Positions 39,811 to 46,928 of a DNA stretch of 46,928 nucleotides are shown one piece after another. The first letter of the stretch is position 1. Every line of letters starts with the position of its first letter. The position numbers were made by a program, and so were the translations under genes. The stretch comes from CAZSXS01 sp964611385 (GTDB lineage Bacteria; Bacillota; Clostridia; Lachnospirales; CAYPQA01), in contig CAZSXS010000018.1 in assembly GCA_964611385.1 (NCBI GenBank), positions 1 through 46,928 of the forward strand, in the 5' to 3' direction. Under the pieces are notes generated by a model. It had not been told where the DNA came from. It saw nothing but the letters and a program-made list of their open reading frames with translations, and searched no databases.

Positions 39811-40521
39811 TTATTCTACCTCCATATGATTTACTTTACCCATAAGTATTACGCCTACTAGAATAGCGGCCGAAGCTGATATTCCTGTAAGGATAAACAG
39901 AAATCCAACGTTGGTTAATGCACCAGATACGATATTACTCAAAACAGAAACCATAATAACCGCTGATACGATGGTGGTTGGTACTGATTTTTTAATAAAG
40001 CCTATACCTGTCGCTATCAATCCCAACGTTGCAGCGATGACTGCCATAATCACAACACCCTTTGCAGCCCCAAGGAACACGGTCACTGTAAATGCATTCT
40101 CCACCATAGGAAATAGTAATTCAGTCAGTGCGAATATACCAAGAGATAGAAGGCTACAAGCAATCATAGCTACAATTGTGAACAGGGTTACAACAGCGAT
40201 TTTCGCAAGCAAAACCCGCTTCCGACTAACCGGATATGAAAACAACAATGTTGTGCGTTTTCCGGCATATTCCTCAATCACAAAGCGAGAATACATTACA
40301 GCAGAAAGGACACTAAAAATTCCCATGGAGATAAATGTAGCCATTGAAATAATATTTTCATAACTACGGAACAGAAGCAGGCTAGGGTCTTCTGGACTAA
40401 GCTGAGGAGCATAAGCCATAAGGTAAGTGAAGCCTGTCACCACAAAAAATGAAATGATCGTGGCAATCAGGTAGGTACGAGTTTTATTTCTTTTCAGCTC
40501 CAGTTTCATTAAATTATTCAT
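39811..40521 (-). CDS. ABC-2 type permease
   Basis: 236 residues with six membrane segments. MNNLMKLELKRNKTRTYLIATII opens it, and RFVIEEYAGKRTTLLFSYPVSRKRVLLAK is the cytoplasmic coupling helix typical of NatB/BcrB-like and lantibiotic-immunity permeases. It overlaps the ATPase gene by 8 bases. Together with that ATPase and the small membrane protein it would form an exporter, perhaps for a peptide antibiotic. Confidence 0.86.
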   Translation of the reverse strand: MNNLMKLELKRNKTRTYLIATIISFFVVTGFTYLMAYAPQLSPEDPSLLLFRSYENIISMATFISMGIFSVLSAVMYSRFVIEEYAGKRTTLLFSYPVSRKRVLLAKIAVVTLFTIVAMIACSLLSLGIFALTELLFPMVENAFTVTVFLGAAKGVVIMAVIAATLGLIATGIGFIKKSVPTTIVSAVIMVSVLSNIVSGALTNVGFLFILTGISASAAILVGVILMGKVNHMEVE

Positions 40522-41251
40522 TTCTATTTCCTCCAGTCATAATATTGAAAAAGTAATCTTCCAAACCAGTTGGATACCGCTCTCTAACCTTCGACAAATC
40601 GGTTTCTTCCACAATAGTTCCGCTTACAATTACGCCCACGGTGTCTGCTATCTGTTCAATTTCGCTTAGGATGTGGCTAGAAAGCAGAATGGTTATGTTT
40701 TTCTCACGCACCAACCTCGAAAACAATTCACGCATTTCTCGTATCCCCATTGGGTCAAGGCCATTGATAGGCTCGTCTAAGATTAACAGCTTAGGGTCAT
40801 GTACCAAAGCCCTTGCAATTCCCAGTCGTTGCCGCATACCAAGAGAGTAGCGGGAAACAAGGTTCTTGTTTGACGGCTCCAATCCCACAAGTTCAAGTGC
40901 AGTGGAAATACCTATACCCTGTACACCCATGTACGACAGGTGAATCTCGAGGTTTTCAGTAGCTGTTAAGTGATCGTAGAAAATAGGAACCTCAATCATG
41001 CTGCCAATATTTTTTAATATCTCATCCCGATGTTCAACCACGTCCAGACCTAGCACCTCAGCTTTTCCAGCTGTAGGAAGTAGTAATCCTGTCAACATCT
41101 TAAAGACAGTGGTTTTCCCTGCACCGTTTGCCCCTAAAAAACCATAAATGCTACCTTGCCGGACGTTCATGTTGCAGCTTTTTATAATCTCCTGTCCCCT
41201 AAATGCCTTTACCAACTTTTCCGTTTTTACAACCCATTCATTTTGCTTCAT
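40514..41251 (-). CDS. ABC transporter ATP-binding protein (BcrA/LanF-like)
   Basis: 245 residues from the ATG at 41249-41251, chosen because GGGGGA lies 7 bases before it; another in-frame ATG is at 41269. Walker A GANGAGKTT, Q-loop region, signature YSLGMRQRLGIARAL, Walker B LLILDEPINGLDP and H-loop LSSHILSEIEQIADTVGVI. The phrase DEPINGLDP is typical of BcrA and lantibiotic-immunity (LanF) ATPases. The start overlaps the end of the TetR gene. Confidence 0.92.
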   Translation of the reverse strand: MKQNEWVVKTEKLVKAFRGQEIIKSCNMNVRQGSIYGFLGANGAGKTTVFKMLTGLLLPTAGKAEVLGLDVVEHRDEILKNIGSMIEVPIFYDHLTATENLEIHLSYMGVQGIGISTALELVGLEPSNKNLVSRYSLGMRQRLGIARALVHDPKLLILDEPINGLDPMGIREMRELFSRLVREKNITILLSSHILSEIEQIADTVGVIVSGTIVEETDLSKVRERYPTGLEDYFFNIMTGGNRNE

Positions 41252-41939
41252 CACAATGTCCCCCATCATAGTTATTTTTCAGTATCCCAACGATTGTTTG
41301 CGATAAGATCTGCATCATGCCTTGCGCCATTGTGTATTCCTTTGTTACACCAAATTGCGCTTGCATAACAGCGACATTTTCAGGGAAAGTAATTGTTCTA
41401 GCAATACCCTGAATGGCAATACCAATGAGCAACAATATGTGCTCCTTGGGCATAGATGGCCGAAAAGTACCATTTGCAATGTTGATTTGTATAAACTCAA
41501 ATATCTTACCAAGCAAAACGTCACTGTCATTGTTAACCTTTATCCTATCCTGTATCTTCCGACCTCTTTCAGGTTCGTTTAAATAAACAGCGTTTAGCTC
41601 GTAAAGCAGATTTCCATATTGGCTTATCATCGCATCCGTAAATCGACCCAACAATGCGAATGAATCCATAATAATCTCGTTTGGAGATTTATCACTTTCA
41701 AAAATTTCCATGATGTTGCGGAGAATTTGATTTTGGCTGTAGGTACTGTTTATTATCTCGGCAAAAATCTCGTCAATATCTGAGAAGTAGCAATATATCC
41801 CACCTTGGCTGATTCCGCACTCCTTTACAACATCGCGCATTGTAACTGAATAAGCGGGTTTGGTTTTACATACCCGAATCGCTGCTTCTACAATCATTTT
41901 TTCTTTTTCAACAAAGTATTCTTTTTTTACTTTTGGCAT
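41238..41939 (-). CDS. TetR/AcrR family transcriptional regulator
   Basis: 233 residues. Helix-turn-helix at about 12-56 (EKMIVEAAIRVCKTKPAYSV, then VKECGISQGGIYCYFSDIDEIF). First gene of a four-gene operon with the ABC-2 exporter and the small membrane protein. AAAGGAGAG precedes the ATG. It probably represses the operon by binding the palindrome at 42077-42092, which includes the -35 box. Confidence 0.9.
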   Translation of the reverse strand: MPKVKKEYFVEKEKMIVEAAIRVCKTKPAYSVTMRDVVKECGISQGGIYCYFSDIDEIFAEIINSTYSQNQILRNIMEIFESDKSPNEIIMDSFALLGRFTDAMISQYGNLLYELNAVYLNEPERGRKIQDRIKVNNDSDVLLGKIFEFIQINIANGTFRPSMPKEHILLLIGIAIQGIARTITFPENVAVMQAQFGVTKEYTMAQGMMQILSQTIVGILKNNYDGGHCDEAK

Positions 41940-42063
41940 TGTACTCTCCTTTCAACAGCCATCAACGCTTTAACCCATCACCATCCATGAAAATTTAGCG
42001 TGTGTCTGCTGACCATGGTTATCGTTTTTCGTATTAAATTGTTAAATTGAACTTCATGTCATT

Positions 42064-42092
42064 ATTATAGCCGATGTTGACACGTATGTCAA
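42064..42092 (-). promoter_or_regulatory. Sigma-A promoter with operator palindrome
   Basis: On the minus strand TTGACA (42087-42092), 17 bases, TATAAT (42064-42069): a perfect consensus promoter. The -35 box is one arm of the exact palindrome TTGACACGTATGTCAA (42077-42092), a good TetR operator candidate. The start site would be near 42058, giving a leader of about 120 bases. The rest of 41940-42190 contains no gene. Confidence 0.82.
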
Positions 42093-42190
42093 TATAAATT
42101 TTGAAAATTAATCTTATTTTTTTCTATTCTTCTGAACACTGTTTTTTGAATGCGCTTTGGTTAAAATCGGCAATGGCAAACGTAAAATAG

Positions 42191-43456
42191 TTACTGTGGT
42201 GTAATTTCTCCGTTTAGAAGAGTCGCATCTATCTTAACAAAAGTCCGTTTTGATAGGGCTCCGACTATGGCTGTGGCAAGCCCAGTAATCAGGAAAACCC
42301 AAAAGAGAGAGTGGGATAATCCGTCGAACACAAAACCATATATGATTTGCCCCAAAGGTTGGGCACATAAGGAAACGGTTGTGGTATAGGCCATCACCTT
42401 GCCTATTAGCTCGTTGGGTGTCCTTTGCTGAATGATGGACAACGCAAATATGGAAAAGATCATAATAAGGAATTGACAGATGAACAGAGCTGCAACAATC
42501 ACAGCATATTTCACCCAAACTGCATCCGGGGCAAGAAAAGCAATCCCAATGGGGATGAGTGACAAGCCAATCGCTACTAACAGAGTGTGCAGTTTCTTTA
42601 TTTTTAACTTAGACACCAAAAGTCCAGCTGTCAGGCCGCCAAGAATTGCAGATAGACCCAATGCACTTGAAGCGCCCCCCAAAGCTTCTGCACTCAAACC
42701 GAGTATTGTTCGCACAAGATATGGCAATCCGACGACCACCACACCGACAAGCAGAAAATTAAGAGCCGCCGCCAGTAGCAGTAACTTTAATATCTGTGGC
42801 TGTTCCTTTGAAATAAATCGAAAACTGATTGCAAAATCAGATCGAATAGTAGAAATAATATTGCTGCTGGTTTCTGCTTTTACATAAGCTAGCTTGATAA
42901 AACACTCCAGCAATGCCGTAAGGAAGAAGCAAGCCGCACAAACCACCATAATTTTCTGCAAGCCAAAGACCGTGTAAAGAATAGCTCCAAGTATGGGAGC
43001 TACCAAGCCGGAAATCGCTGCCGCCTGATTGATTACGGCATTGGCTCTTATTATATTTTCACCTGCTTGCATTTGCGGTACACAAGCCTGAACAGTAGGA
43101 GATTCAAACGCGCTTAAAATCGAATGTATCACCAGCAACACACCGATGAGGGTAAGCGCATAACTTTCTTTGAATAGGAGGAATGCCCCCAATACGCTTA
43201 TACCTGAAAGGAGGTCAATTCCTACCATTACGTTTCTGCGATTTGCCCGGTCTGCAAGAACACCACCTAGGGGTGATAATAATATTGTGGGTATGGTTGC
43301 GATAGACAAAAGTCCTGCGAAAATTGCTGCCGATCCGGTGATGTCCAGCACATAAAGAGACAGGGCGAGTTTTAGAATTCCATTCCCCATGAGGGAACTG
43401 ACCTGCCCCAAAACAAGAAATGTGAAATTGCGTGTGAATAGCTTTGTGTTTGTCAT
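42191..43456 (-). CDS. Major facilitator superfamily exporter
   Basis: 421 residues with twelve predicted membrane helices. LGGVLADRANRRNVMVGIDLL contains the loop 2-3 motif (GxLaDrxxrr) of MFS drug exporters, and EALGGASSALGLSAILGG lies at the start of the second half. The layout resembles the MdtG/Bmr-like or enterobactin-exporter-like DHA families. It is divergent from a TetR gene that shares its promoter region, so it is likely a repressor-controlled efflux pump. GGAGGTAG precedes the ATG. Confidence 0.87.
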   Translation of the reverse strand: MTNTKLFTRNFTFLVLGQVSSLMGNGILKLALSLYVLDITGSAAIFAGLLSIATIPTILLSPLGGVLADRANRRNVMVGIDLLSGISVLGAFLLFKESYALTLIGVLLVIHSILSAFESPTVQACVPQMQAGENIIRANAVINQAAAISGLVAPILGAILYTVFGLQKIMVVCAACFFLTALLECFIKLAYVKAETSSNIISTIRSDFAISFRFISKEQPQILKLLLLAAALNFLLVGVVVVGLPYLVRTILGLSAEALGGASSALGLSAILGGLTAGLLVSKLKIKKLHTLLVAIGLSLIPIGIAFLAPDAVWVKYAVIVAALFICQFLIMIFSIFALSIIQQRTPNELIGKVMAYTTTVSLCAQPLGQIIYGFVFDGLSHSLFWVFLITGLATAIVGALSKRTFVKIDATLLNGEITPQ

Positions 43457-43496
43457 AAACTACCTCCAATATTTAATCTTGACATTGCTTATAATC

Positions 43497-43546
43497 TTGA
43501 CGTCGTCATGATGCGTATTATAGTACAGCATCTTGACTATGTCAAG
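43497..43546. promoter_or_regulatory. Divergent MFS/TetR promoters with operator
   Basis: Minus strand, for the MFS gene: TTGACA (43540-43545), 17 bases, TATAAT (43517-43522), a perfect sigma-A site. Plus strand, for the TetR gene: TTGACG (43497-43502), 16 bases, TATAGT (43519-43524). The two -10 boxes overlap. The palindrome CTTGACTATGTCAAG (43532-43546) covers the MFS -35 and the TetR start region, so one bound regulator could control both. Confidence 0.82.
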
Positions 43547-43586
43547 ACTGGAAGTTATAATTGAAAAAAATGAAAGGGGCAAGACT

Positions 43587-44180
43587 ATGAATACGAAACC
43601 ATACCATCATGGTAATTTACGCGCTGCACTAATTGAAGCTGGTATCCAGATGGTAAATGAAGAAGGGGTAAGCGGATGCTCCTTGCGTAAGGTAGCTGCT
43701 AAATGCAATGTCAGCCGTGGCGCACCATATGCCCATTTTAAAGATAAGGAAGATATGTTGGAGGCTATGAAGCAATATGTCTTGGAAAAATTCGTTTCCA
43801 TCCTGAATGAAGCGATAGAGAAGTGCAGTGATTCGGACAAGCTTCTGCTTACAATCGGAAAAGCATATATCTATTTCTTTGTGGATAATCCTAACTACTA
43901 CCCATTCTTGTTTAACCAAAGCAATATCAAAATCGTCCTGAGTGACGACCAAAAGGCTGCTGAGAGCTACAAACACTTGGAGGGTGAGCCAACTGCGTTA
44001 TTTCTTCTCATGGATAAACTCAACATACCAGAGCCCTTGCAAATGCAAAACTTCATCGCTGTTTGGTCTGTTGTCCATGGTCTTGCTGGTATTGTGACGA
44101 TGGAAGGCGTTGAGTTTGATGGCGATTGGAACCTAATGATTGAAAAAATTTTGTTAGATAATTTGACATTGAAAAAATAG
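43587..44180 (+). CDS. TetR/AcrR family transcriptional regulator
   Basis: 197 residues from the ATG at 43587, preceded by AAAGGGG; an earlier in-frame ATG at 43533 lies inside the operator. Starts TKPYHHGNLRAALIEAGIQM, then VSGCSLRKVAAKCNVSRGAPYAHFKDKEDML, a typical TetR helix-turn-helix whose KPYHHGNLR opening recurs in many repressors. The C-terminal part resembles the WHG domain. It presumably represses the divergent MFS gene and itself. Confidence 0.9.
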   Translation: MNTKPYHHGNLRAALIEAGIQMVNEEGVSGCSLRKVAAKCNVSRGAPYAHFKDKEDMLEAMKQYVLEKFVSILNEAIEKCSDSDKLLLTIGKAYIYFFVDNPNYYPFLFNQSNIKIVLSDDQKAAESYKHLEGEPTALFLLMDKLNIPEPLQMQNFIAVWSVVHGLAGIVTMEGVEFDGDWNLMIEKILLDNLTLKK

Positions 44181-44239
44181 CGATAAGTGCCTATTGGGAC
44201 AGCTCCTTCTGCTGTCTTCATTCTACTTTTGCGCCGTTT

Positions 44240-44356
44240 CCTTGATTTTTTGACACAAGCGGAATTTTCCGATAGGGGAATATAATTATCCTGAGGTGAT
44301 TTATTTTGTCCTATCTAACAGCAAATCAAATAGCGAAAAGTTGGCGGTTTTTTTAA
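44240..44356 (+). pseudogene. Second copy of the Fic-gene leader and first codons
   Basis: The stretch TTTTCCGATAG..GAATATAAT, then CTGAGGTGATTTA and TTGTCCTATCTAACAG repeats what precedes and starts the Fic remnant at 29768. Here the frame begins with the TTG at 44306 (SYLTANQIAKSW) and ends after 16 codons in a T-rich run. It is a short relic, joined directly to a terminator that is also a sister of the one at 31219. Confidence 0.7.
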
Positions 44357-44360
44357 AAAC

Positions 44361-44397
44361 TAAAAGCGAGTGCTTAAAATTTTAGCACTCGCTTTTA
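44361..44397. terminator. Terminator hairpin, sister of 31219-31255
   Basis: Arms TAAAAGCGAGTGCT and AGCACTCGCTTTTA. It ends exactly where the IS5-type element begins, so the insertion landed at the edge of the hairpin. Confidence 0.8.
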
Positions 44398-44427
44398 GGG
44401 CGTGTCTGAAAAATCTGCATTATTGTG

Positions 44428-44835
44428 CTATTTCAATAAAATCATGGTAGAAGCTAGAAAAACGAAGCTCAAAAAGCGAAGCGAAAGTTTATCATAACGC
44501 GTCGCAATGCCTCGAAATTGCTTGAGTTTATTGAAAAAGCATTCAACAACATGACGCTCTTTGTAATGGTTATAATTACATTCCCAGGGTTGGGCGGCGT
44601 TGGATTTAGGCGGTATGCAATAAGTTGCCCCTTGGGACTCAATGTACGCGCGAATTTCAACTGTCCCGTATGCTTTGTCCCCTAAAACATTACTTCGCGC
44701 AAACGATACGCCTGATAGAGTTCCTATAGCGGCAGCGCAATCATTGACATTGCCCGGTGTTAGGAATAGTTTTATGGGATTGCCCAGAGCATCTACAACA
44801 GCATGTATTTTGGTATTCCTACCGCAGCGAGACAA
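44428..44835 (-). CDS. IS5-type transposase, second frame (catalytic core)
   Basis: 135 residues from the ATG shown, but probably made as a fusion with the upstream frame. It has LGDKAYG with the second catalytic Asp, and ERHVVECFFNKLKQFRGIATRYDKL with the catalytic Glu (E of the DDE triad) in the usual Y-[2]-R-[3]-E-type helix. TKIHAVVDALGNPIKLFLTPGN is the common start of this core. In the frame it extends upstream into the first frame's A-tract. Confidence 0.88.
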   Translation of the reverse strand: MSRCGRNTKIHAVVDALGNPIKLFLTPGNVNDCAAAIGTLSGVSFARSNVLGDKAYGTVEIRAYIESQGATYCIPPKSNAAQPWECNYNHYKERHVVECFFNKLKQFRGIATRYDKLSLRFLSFVFLASTMILLK

Positions 44836-44837
44836 GC

Positions 44838-45200
44838 CTATGTCTTGGTTTGTTTCGGCATTTTCAGTCCCTTTTTTGCCCCTGCCGCATGTTGGTGTGC
44901 TTTACAGGAGGTGCTGTCTATAGAGACATCTTGCATATCTGCATCGGCAGATAGGGATTCAAAAAGATTCTGGAACACACCGTTTTGGTTCCATAAACGA
45001 AAGCGTGAATATACAGTTTTCCAAGATCCGAACCGTTCTGGTAGGTCACGCCAAGGTGAGCCGGTCTTAGATCTCCAAAGCATCCCATTGAGCATAAGTC
45101 GATTTGACTTTGACGGTCTGCCTTTACCTGTGTTTTCAGGTGGTATTGTATCTTTTATGCGCTCCCAGTCATGGTCGCTTATCTCATGGCGTCTTATCAT
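44838..45200 (-). CDS. IS5-type transposase, first frame
   Basis: 120 residues: RRHEISDHDWERIKDTIPPE, then GRPSKSNRLMLNGMLWRSKTGSPWRDLPERFGSWKTVYSRF (the DUF4096 N-terminal domain) and VSIDSTSCKAHQHAAGAKKG, which holds the first catalytic Asp. The frame ends soon after an A-rich stretch. The heptamer A-AAA-AAG (minus strand, 44877-44871) lies in phase for a -1 shift into the second frame, which would give one complete transposase as known for IS427-group elements. Confidence 0.88.
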   Translation of the reverse strand: MIRRHEISDHDWERIKDTIPPENTGKGRPSKSNRLMLNGMLWRSKTGSPWRDLPERFGSWKTVYSRFRLWNQNGVFQNLFESLSADADMQDVSIDSTSCKAHQHAAGAKKGLKMPKQTKT

Positions 45201-45317
45201 TACTTTTCAATCCTCGCTACTTGTTTTGGAAAATTATCCCTTACTATGTTATTTTGTGCAACATTTATTTTTCAGACACGCCCTAGGTGAAAAGAAAGCA
45301 TAAAAATATAAAGAAAG

Positions 45318-45345
45318 AGCCCGAAAACACTCCAAATTTCGGGCT
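45318..45345. terminator. Hairpin before the IS66 gene
   Basis: Perfect 9-bp arms AGCCCGAAA and TTTCGGGCT around 10 bases. The downstream T content is modest on the plus strand and richer on the minus strand. It is possibly a shield against read-through into the transposase. Confidence 0.55.
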
Positions 45346-45365
45346 GTTTGTGTTATCATTTAAAC

Positions 45366-46457
45366 ATGAAGAAAATTGAAGTGCCCTAGGAAAATAATAC
45401 AACTGAATATAGCTTGCTTCAAGAACTGGAAAAAAACAAGGATATGCTAGACCAAAGCACGCTCTTGGAACTAATCCGTAGCCTAATACATCAAAATAGT
45501 ATTTTGACTGAACAAAACAAAATGCTGGCTGCCAAAGTAGAAGAGTTGACCGCAGAATTACAGCGGGTAAACGAACTGTACAAGAACGCACAAAAGGCAC
45601 TGTATGGGCGTTCAAGTGAGAAGGGTCGCTTTACGCTTTATGACGCAATGGAGCAACTCACCCTATTCAATGAAGCGGAAGTCTGCACAGAGGCAAATGA
45701 ACCTGAGCCTAGGCTTGAAACCCTTATTCAGGCACATACGCGGAAGCCGAAACGCACAAAGGAAGAGTTGGCTCAAGGCCTGCCGGTTGAAGAAGTCATC
45801 CTCCAGCGTTCTGAGGAAGAGTTGAAGTGTAACATCTGTGAAAGTGACTTAAAACTCATCGGTAAGGTGTTGGTCAGAGAAGAGCTTGTCATCCTCCTGG
45901 CACAATATCTGTTGAGCAAGGTCTATACCGAAACCTATGCCTGTGTAGCTTGTGAAAAGGAAACAGATGAGGCAACCATCGTCAGAGCGGAAGTACCCAC
46001 AGCCGTTATACCCCATGGCTTGGCTTCACCTGAAAACGCTGCTTTTGTGATGTATCAAAAGTATGTGAATGCCCTGCCTTTGTATCCTGTAAGCCCCTTG
46101 CAGGGATCAGCATTAGGGAAAGCCGTTACTTATGCAGATAACCAACGGCCTTATTTGAATGCCTTTTTATTGGACGGCCATATCTCCCTTTCAAATAACC
46201 GAGCTGAGAACATGATCCGCCCCTTTACCATCGGTCGGAAAAATTGGCTCTTCGCAGATACACCCAATGGCGCAGAGGCCAGCGCTTTGGCCTATAGTAT
46301 TATTGAAACGGTAAAGGCGAATGGGTTAAATGTACTTAAGTACTTAATTTTCCTCTTTACCCATCTTCCTTCTATTATTGTTAAGAACCAAATGGATAGG
46401 ATTTCTGACTTTTTTCCTTGGTCAGATACTTTGCTAGGCTCATGCCAGATGAAGTGA
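45366..46457 (+). pseudogene. tnpC: IS66-family transposase (TnpC), amber codon and core deletion
   Basis: From the ATG at 45366 the frame reads MKKIEVP then TAG (45387-45389), then continues ENNTTEYSLLQELEK into 347 open codons. It has the IS66 coiled coil (about 25-75 of the open part), the KALYGRSSEK motif, the Cys zinc site (CNIC...CVACEK) and the PHGLASPENAAFVMYQKYVNALPLY segment. It then jumps to the C-terminal SALGKAVTYADNQRPYL, SNNRAENMIRPFTIGRKNWLF. About 170-200 residues between, including the first catalytic acids and the DDE core, are deleted. Normal family length is about 520-540. The protein cannot be active. Confidence 0.9.
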
Positions 46458-46490
46458 GTTGGATTCATATTGAGATGAGGGTACAGAAAA

Positions 46491-46538
46491 AAGGCGATGT
46501 GTAATTTCCTCTTGTGGAGGGATTATACATCGCTTTTT
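46491..46538 (+). terminator. Terminator after the IS66 remnant
   Basis: Arms GGCGATGTGTAATTTCCTC and GAGGGATTATACATCGC with a T run after the second arm. It marks the end of the IS66 transposase region. Confidence 0.75.
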
Positions 46539-46672
46539 GGCTTTTTGATGGGTGTATTTATATGTTGCGCTTACGTACCTGATGATGATGATACAAATAC
46601 TGTATCACCTTTAAAAAGTGAGGAAGGACTTAAGGAGTTACAAAAAGAATATCGTAACGTTGTACAAACAAC

Positions 46673-46706
46673 AAAAAGAGCGGCTAAATATTTACCGCTC
46701 TTTTTT
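46673..46706. terminator. Bidirectional terminator
   Basis: Arms AAAAAGAGCGG and CCGCTCTTTTTT. It lies just beyond the stop of the antitoxin-like fragment (minus strand), and the 130 bases before it (46540-46670) hold no convincing gene. Confidence 0.75.
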
Positions 46707-46718
46707 ACAATATTTGCA

Positions 46719-46886
46719 TTATTGTAGGTCTTCATTGGTTATACCAAGTTCTTCCATAAGTGCTTCAAGCGTTATTGTTTCCCCTGTCCTTCCCTCATCA
46801 GCTCGTTTAGCCAATTCATAATCAAAATCATCTAAAGGGTGGTCTTCTTGTTCATACAAGAAACGTAAATAGTCTAGGGTCTATGC
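46719..46886 (-). pseudogene. 5'-truncated antitoxin-like fragment
   Basis: On the minus strand a frame ending with TAA at 46719-46721 reads YLRFLYEQEDHPLDDFDYEL, then AKRADEG, TGETITLEALMEELGI. This resembles the C-terminal half of RelB/YefM-like or related antitoxins (DFDYELAKRADE, then a helix). Its upstream in-frame codon is a TAG, near 46886, with no start codon in between. The front half and any toxin gene are missing. The family call is from pattern only. Confidence 0.5.
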
Positions 46887-46928
46887 GGTAATTGTCAAAA
46901 GAGACAAAACAAGTTAAAATATGTATTG

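Larger units (their letters stand above)
44398..45283 (-). mobile_element. IS5-family insertion sequence, about 886 bp
   Basis: Terminal inverted repeats of 17 perfect bases: GGGCGTGTCTGAAAAAT at 44398-44414 and its complement at 45267-45283, with weaker similarity further in. The flanks are TTA and TAG, compatible with a short TA-type target duplication. Two overlapping frames on the minus strand encode an IS5/IS427-type transposase. The element looks complete and may still move. Confidence 0.9.

Noticed and set aside
39911..40363. 150-codon plus-strand frame opposite the ABC-2 permease
   Set aside because: Thr/Ala/Ile-rich antisense of hydrophobic codons; no start signal.
42480..42887. 135-codon plus-strand frame opposite the MFS gene
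   Set aside because: It lies fully inside a clear membrane transporter gene, with Arg/Pro-rich translation and no ribosome site.
46497..46727. 76-codon frame after the IS66 remnant
   Set aside because: It starts inside one terminator hairpin and ends inside another, so it is unlikely to be translated.

Overview
The window looks like a chromosomal segment of a low-to-moderate GC, endospore-forming Firmicute, most likely a Clostridia member. This rests on the tilS-hpt-ftsH cluster in the Gram-positive order, a ytfI-like/gerW(ytfJ) sporulation pair, strong Shine-Dalgarno sites, many TTG starts and many T-tailed intrinsic terminators. No rRNA, tRNA or CRISPR array was recognised. All assignments are read from sequence and family knowledge; nothing was searched.

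Left edge (1-3.5 kb): a decayed mobile zone. It holds the 3' end of a large serine recombinase, what looks like the last domains of a group II intron, an AT-rich large P-loop (GTPase-like) protein with a disrupted start, and a glutathione peroxidase broken by two frameshifts. 3.6-10.5 kb: ywbE, an acyltransferase-3 membrane protein, a uroporphyrinogen-decarboxylase-superfamily protein, an ECF sigma factor with its DUF4179 membrane partner, a DUF3800 protein behind a strongly foldable intergenic region, a palindrome/tandem-repeat block, and yqeG.

Core block (10.5-21.5 kb): a PilX-like membrane protein diverges from tilS-hpt-ftsH, followed by an ornithine carbamoyltransferase and a DHH phosphoesterase. 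Next is a monocistronic 48-codon Asn-rich gene behind a site matching the forespore sigma-G/sigma-F consensus, then a CmpB-like membrane protein, and then DUF1461, DUF2953 (ytfI-like), gerW and a lactonase-family beta-propeller on one strand. The Asn-rich protein contains an E-F-A motif resembling the germination-protease site of gamma-type small acid-soluble spore proteins. I consider it the best candidate for something undescribed.

Accessory block (21.7-44.2 kb): a stress/drug-response island. It has three overlapping GNAT acetyltransferases, a TetR-ABC(FtsX) operon, an ABC-2 exporter operon with its TetR, a Fic-gene remnant, a phospholipase-C-like gene, a BlaI/BlaR1-type regulator pair, an orphan HicB beside a HicA stub, a two-component system with a MacB-like ABC ATPase-permease, a TetR-ABC-2 operon and a divergent MFS/TetR pair. 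Promoters and operators can be read directly in several places: inverted repeats sit on -35 boxes, and the response-regulator and ABC promoters share 11-bp direct repeats. Right edge (44.2-46.9 kb): a second copy of the Fic-gene leader, an apparently intact IS5-type element with a frameshift signal, a doubly broken IS66 transposase and a 5'-truncated antitoxin-like fragment.
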